Positions 58,853 through 64,000 of a DNA stretch of 64,000 nucleotides are shown here, piece after piece. Below the pieces are notes generated by a model, which made no database searches, was not told where the DNA came from, and worked only from the letters and a program-made list of their open reading frames with translations. Within the stretch, counting starts at the first letter, position 1. Each line of letters begins with the position of its first letter. The position numbers and the translations under genes are program-made. Source of the DNA: Epiperipatus broadwayi (Eukaryota > Onychophora > Udeonychophora > Euonychophora > Peripatidae); contig JAQFVV010012508.1 of the NCBI GenBank assembly GCA_028023455.1, positions 865,877-929,876 of the forward strand, given 5' to 3'.

Positions 58853-61800
58853 TGATGACCGATTGTATTAATAATTAATAGTGAATTTATATCCGTCCAG
58901 AGATAGTTAAAATGTATTGTACCATGAATAGTAATACTAATAGAATCAATAAATCTTTAACTGGATTCATTTGTCTTCAAAATAGCTGGGACAATTAAAT
59001 AAAATAATATTATTCTAAATTTAATCCCGGGTAAAAGAACTAATAGACCAATGATACCTGTGGACTGCTGTTTGTGTTTTAATAATGTATATATGTAAAT
59101 AAATTGTAAAGGCTCATTATTTTCAGCTTTGGCAGCATTTGCAACTTATAATGTTAATTAAAAAATAAAAGACTCTTGCATCTAGATAATTTAGCAGGCT
59201 ATAAAAAAAGTATTTGATCATGTGATGTCGAAATGTGGAGATCCCATGCAAATTACCATTGGGTGATTTTCGTGTAAAATGTACATTTTAGACTGTTACT
59301 GCATATATTGTACCAGACCCTCAATCTATCCCTGATCACAGAGGTTGCCACCAGATCGCTACATATCTGAAAAATTTATTTACTGTGATCAAATATGGAT
59401 GAGGATGATGGTTTGCACCGACTAGATTCAGGGAGAAACAAAAAATCTTAAATATTGTTCAGACAATTGAGAAATAAAAGTACTAAGACAAACATCAGCC
59501 AAATTATGTTCAAACAATTTTTAAATTTTATTTGAAATATAAATTATAATACAACAAATAGGGTTATATCAGGTGTGTACCAGAAATAATAAAATTCAAC
59601 ACTCTGGCAGACAGACTAATTTTCTAATAGAGAATTAAAAAAAAGGAGGGAACAAATTTCTTTCAGCTGACCATTCACTCACAACACTGGTTTCTTTATT
59701 CAAAGATATGGAAACTATACTTTCTTGAAATAAATCAATGAAACAGGGCCGGCGAGCATTTCTTGGCCTGGAAAAATGCGTCAGGACCAAGAACTTCATA
59801 TTTCTGGTAGAACAGCCCACAATATATCACGTTTAAGATAATGCATGGCTGATTTACCCCAAGAACAAAAATAAATAAATATGTCGGAATATAAATTATA
59901 AAACGGGATGAAATTTATGTTTCCAATTCAATGAAATAATAAAATCAGAAAATACGTTGACGTAAATGATTTCAAATTAATGAAATATTAAATAAATGAT
60001 TAAAGGAAAACAGACATTTAAAACGGGTGAATCCCCAACCAAATGATTGGCCAGCACTAATAATTAGAGGTCACAATAGGAGACAAGTAAATAATTAGAA
60101 AACCAGTTACGTCTGCCCAAGCATTTCAAGAAAGTGAAATAATTATAAATAAATTGATAAACCAAGTTCTTAGTGCACGCTCTGATAAAATTTAAAGCCA
60201 CACATAAAAGACAAAATAAATCTAGCAAGCAAATATAAACACTGATCTAGATTTTTATCAGTTAGTTTATCAGAGAGTGTATATGAGTAGAAAATATTAA
60301 GACATTAAATACTTTAGCAGAAATAAACTGTCTTTCACCTATAATTTACAAGGGATTAATATTATCTTCCTGCTGGCAATTTATAAAATTACAAAGAACA
60401 ACAATTCCAGTTTCCCATTTTAGAGATGTAAATGCAAATACAGTCTTATAGAAAATCAACAAAACCAGCATGGACAAGCTCACACTAGTTTATGGACTAA
60501 TGAGGTCATAATGCTATAGGACTGCTGCACGTTTTACTATGTTTAAAGCAAGCATGATTGATTTCCAACAAGACAAAAAAAAATAGGATTATGGCCTTAT
60601 GTAATCTAGAAAAGAAACTAAATCCCCAAATATGAAAAACCAGAACAATAAACACAATAATCCACCAGCCAAAAGATTTTGCGGTTTGCAAAAGCACAAA
60701 CACAGTATTTTATACCAATTATTGGACAATAAAATAAATACAGGTGAGCAAATTAAAATTATGCAAGACTGCTAAAGCATTTAAAAAAAGTTAGGTATAT
60801 AAATAGAGATATATTAAGCCTATAAAAATATAAACTCACTAGACACTCTCTGATAAATAAAACTGAAAGCAAACTTGGAATCTTAAAACTAAGACTCCAA
60901 GACACACTATAAATACAATGCAAAGCAAATACAGTTAATAAGTAGGAGATTAAATAATTATAAAAACTATAAATTTATTTTAGATTGAGCAGAGATTTAA
61001 ATAAAAGAATTTACCCTGGAAAGAATAAAAGAAAATATTTACATTACGGTAAAGCAAAGTTCACGTACTTTCCAAGAGTGCACACTTTTGTTTAAGTCCA
61101 TATTTCAGGTGTTCCAATCCTTTTACAGTGGCAAGTGTAGAGGCATATTGGGAGTTCAGTTTATTTTAGACTTTCATAGCATGACTGGAGAACAGCTGTC
61201 AGACGTGGGTCCATCTTGGTTTAAGCTAGCAATGCATATTCTTGATTACAAACATACAGTAGTATATTTTGACATCTTACAAAGAAACCAAAATCTTTTA
61301 ACAACTTCAAAAAATTAAATGTCCAAAGTGCTACCAATAAAATATGAATCTCAACAGCATAATCTAAAAAACTATTGTCCCAAAATTTGCGGGGTTATTT
61401 ATACCCACGCTATATTTCCCACTCAAACTTTTCTTGTTTTTGAATTCTATGCCTTAGGGCAGGACAAATCCCAATCTCCCGCTCAAATTACTTAGGAATT
61501 CTAACCAGGGATTATTTTAAACAAAAACACCAACACAAAATTAATTCTCCACTTTTAGAATTAACTTAGAAATGATTAAAATAAAAGAGACAGGAATATA
61601 ATTAACAAGTTTGCTTGTTTTTAATCATTGATTTAAAAAAAAAGTAAAAACGAGCGGTAACAGAAAACTATTTTAAAATCAATTTTATATAAAAAAAATA
61701 AAATGATATATTTTAAACATAAACGAGTATGTGTTTTAATACACACACTTTTATAAACAATTTTTTAAATAGCTTTATAGATTTAAATTTAATCAAACCA

Positions 61801-62413
61801 AAAGTTAGTTTTATTTTTAGTGAAGCAACTTTTGAGATATATGCTATCCGGTTGAATATATATGCTAAAACATCTTTTAATTGCCCAGGTCAGGACAAGA
61901 CTTCTCTAAAAGCCCTCATAGAAGAACTATTAAAGACAAGACAGTATTCAGCAGGTTTGCTGAATGCTGCATATCAAGGTTTAAATGGGTATCCATTTCT
62001 GTTTTATTCTTTGATTAAAGACAGATATTCATTTATCAATCAGCATGCATAGTTATCTGGGATTATTAGATGCCAGCTATTTGTGGGAAAAAATTCTAAG
62101 CCTTGTAAAAAAAAAAATCTCATCTAGTCCAGTTCCAAACCTCAGGTCACAGGCATATGGCAAGGCTTTTCATATATATATATATAAACATTACAAGCAT
62201 ATATATATATTAAAATCTGTATATAAACTATAAATAACAAAAGACATAAATATCAATGTTTAAAACAAAGTAAATATATTATAAAATATTAACATTCAAC
62301 TGTGCTTTGAATACAATATTCCAGATACAATAGAAAGAGTTCTAAAAAAGATGATAACAACAATATTATAATGATTGCTACCAGTATATGATCATCATTG
62401 GCCCTCAGTTGGG
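58853..62413. other. Long AT-rich stretch, no gene supported
   Basis: Open frames exist (61088-61318 and 61729-62052 on plus; 59635-59820 and 60506-60703 on minus) but none shows a motif I recognise or a clear splice context. 'ctctgataaa' occurs several times between 60180 and 60855, in both orientations, which may reflect a very degraded repeat. Confidence 0.4.
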
Positions 62414-62456
62414 TAGCCATTTATAACAGGATGGGCAGCCATTTATAACAGGATGG
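62414..62456. repeat. 21-bp tandem duplication
   Basis: 'agccatttataacaggatgg' is directly repeated. Confidence 0.9.
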
Positions 62457-62570
62457 GTAATTGGGATAGAAAAGTTGGTGAACCTGGGGTGATAGCAAAA
62501 TGACATCACTAAGTAAACAAAATATTTCAAATAATAAATAAAATATTAAAGTAATAAAATATTAATAATA

Positions 62571-63690
62571 TTAAACCACTAAACACACATGATCACCATT
62601 CTTTAAGCTTACATAAGCTGTTTAACACAGAGGCAAAACTCTCCATACAGTAGTGCAAGCCAGAATAATCAATGGATGCAGGAAGGTTTGTGCATAAAAT
62701 CCCTATCTAATGCCTACTCATCCAATATCCCCCATTAGTTTCTAGCTTATGGTTTTCATCAGTGAGGAGCTTTGAATCTAATAGCACTGCACCTAGATCT
62801 TAGGATCTAATGCAACCCTCCAGCATCTACCTTTTATCTTATTAGCTATAAAGCTTTGAGTCCAAAATGAAAACACAATAATGTTTCCAATTGAAGTTCA
62901 TTAGCTTGTATAGTTGTATAGATCTAAACTCAGTTCAGTATCCATAATTTTTGATGTCTTTGGTATTTTGATAACCACAGTCCCCATAATCTTATTGGGC
63001 AGGATTGGTATTACCCCACTAAACATTACACAATCACTATTCCTCATGCATACACAAGTTGTTTAACACAGAGGGAAAACTCTCCATACAGTAGCCCCAC
63101 TCCGAGCAACCTTCCTGCAGCCATTGATTACTCTGGCTTGCACTGAGTGGTGCTACTGTATGGAGAGTTTTGCCTCTGTATTAAATAGATTGTGGAAGCA
63201 TGTGATGTTTAGTGGTTTAATACCAATCCTGCCCAATAGGATTGTGGAGACTGTGGTTATTAAAGAACCAAAGACACCAAAAAGTATGAATGCTGAATTG
63301 AGTTCAAATCTATATGACTATGCAAACTAATGAGCTTGAATTGAAAACATTACTGTGTTTTCATTTTGGATTCAAAGCTTTAAAGTTAGCTAATAAGGTA
63401 AAAGGTGGCTGCTGGAGAGTTGCATTAGATCCTAAGATCTAGGTGGAGCGCACTCAGATCCAAGCCTTTTTACTGATGAAAGCCATAAGATAGAAACTAG
63501 TCTAAGGACATTGGATGAGAAGACACTAGATAGGAATTTTATGTACAAACCTTCTTGCATCAATTTATTACTCTGGCTTGCACTAAGTGGAACTACTGTA
63601 TGGAAAGTTTTGCCTGTGTATTAAAAATATTTAAGAAATTTATTCTATTAAAGGAGAGCACGAGATCATGTGATCTCTGAGAGATCATCC
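62571..63690. mobile_element. M1 palindrome with a second M1 nested at its centre
   Basis: The outer arms start with 'ggcaaaactctccatacagt' (62632) and end with 'tactgtatggaaagttttgc' (up to about 63615). They mirror each other over roughly 490 bp; for example 'cctagatcttaggatctaat' faces 'attagatcctaagatctagg', and 'ttgggcaggattggtatta' faces 'taataccaatcctgcccaa' (approximate). At the centre (about 63019-63216) sits a short M1 copy with its own ends 'ccactaaacattaca' and 'tgtgatgtttagtgg', and an inner palindrome 63072-63175 of the same terminal sequence. The left outer end 'ttaaaccactaaacacacat' is clear; the right outer end is degraded. Confidence 0.8.
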
Positions 63691-64000
63691 AGCTATTAAT
63701 AAGTATGTTCATATAAAATAGTTATATATATCCGCACAGAGACATGCTGTATAATTTCTGGACATATCTGAATAGTCATAACATAATTATAAAAATTTTA
63801 AATTACATAAAAATACTATAAATGATTAAAATTTACTTATATATGTCTATCGGACATGCATTGATATATGCATCCTGATGTGCCTTACATTTGATGGATA
63901 TATTTCTAAACATATTTGACTTATTATAAAATAAAATTTTTTAGTTATCACTTTTAAATGATATAAAATACCACAATGGGTTTACATAAAACATATTTAT
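63691..64000. other. No gene seen
   Basis: AT-rich DNA to the end of the window; nothing supported. Confidence 0.5.

Noticed and set aside
61729-62052. 107-codon frame as a gene
   Set aside because: No motif recognised, no splice or promoter context, and AT-driven composition in its first half.

Overview
AT-rich eukaryotic DNA, almost certainly from an invertebrate animal. I found no complete host gene. The window is built from decayed retroelements, palindromic DNA elements, microsatellites and one large satellite array. RTE-type LINEs, Penelope-like elements, a Ty3/gypsy element, a hAT derivative and a pogo-like element occur together, with very long GTCT/ATCT microsatellites. That mix fits animals such as molluscs, cnidarians or arachnids; the species cannot be fixed from sequence alone.

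Layout. 1-6.2 kb: a foldback element carrying a short exon-like ORF and a hAT insertion with perfect 8-bp target duplications; then tandem duplications, LINE 3' ends and an RTE LINE interrupted by a foldback. 7-27 kb: scattered copies of several repeat families (called here M1, M3 and R1), an ~810-bp perfect tetranucleotide tract, a Penelope-like nuclease fragment, a 2-kb decayed RTE LINE, a candidate hammerhead-ribozyme motif and a 1.18-kb pogo-like inverted-repeat element. 27.9-42.4 kb: a satellite of 168-bp monomers (about 86 copies) with higher-order structure, entered through a 13-bp match to a sequencing adapter and ending in exactly 500 Ns. 42.95-50.2 kb: a young, nearly intact Ty3/gypsy LTR retrotransposon on the minus strand. 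50.2-64 kb: tRNA-like fragments, a second foldback enclosing an exon-like ORF, Penelope and RTE fragments, hairpins, short tandem repeats and a nested ~1-kb palindrome.

The clearest findings are the satellite higher-order repeat of 8 monomers (1,344 bp), the short open frame shared by most satellite monomers, the adapter match at the satellite edge, and the two foldbacks that enclose exon-like sequence. The only near-functional genes are gag/pol of the LTR element, with one in-frame stop in gag and one homopolymer frameshift in the integrase. Family assignments rest on motifs read by eye; no database search was possible.
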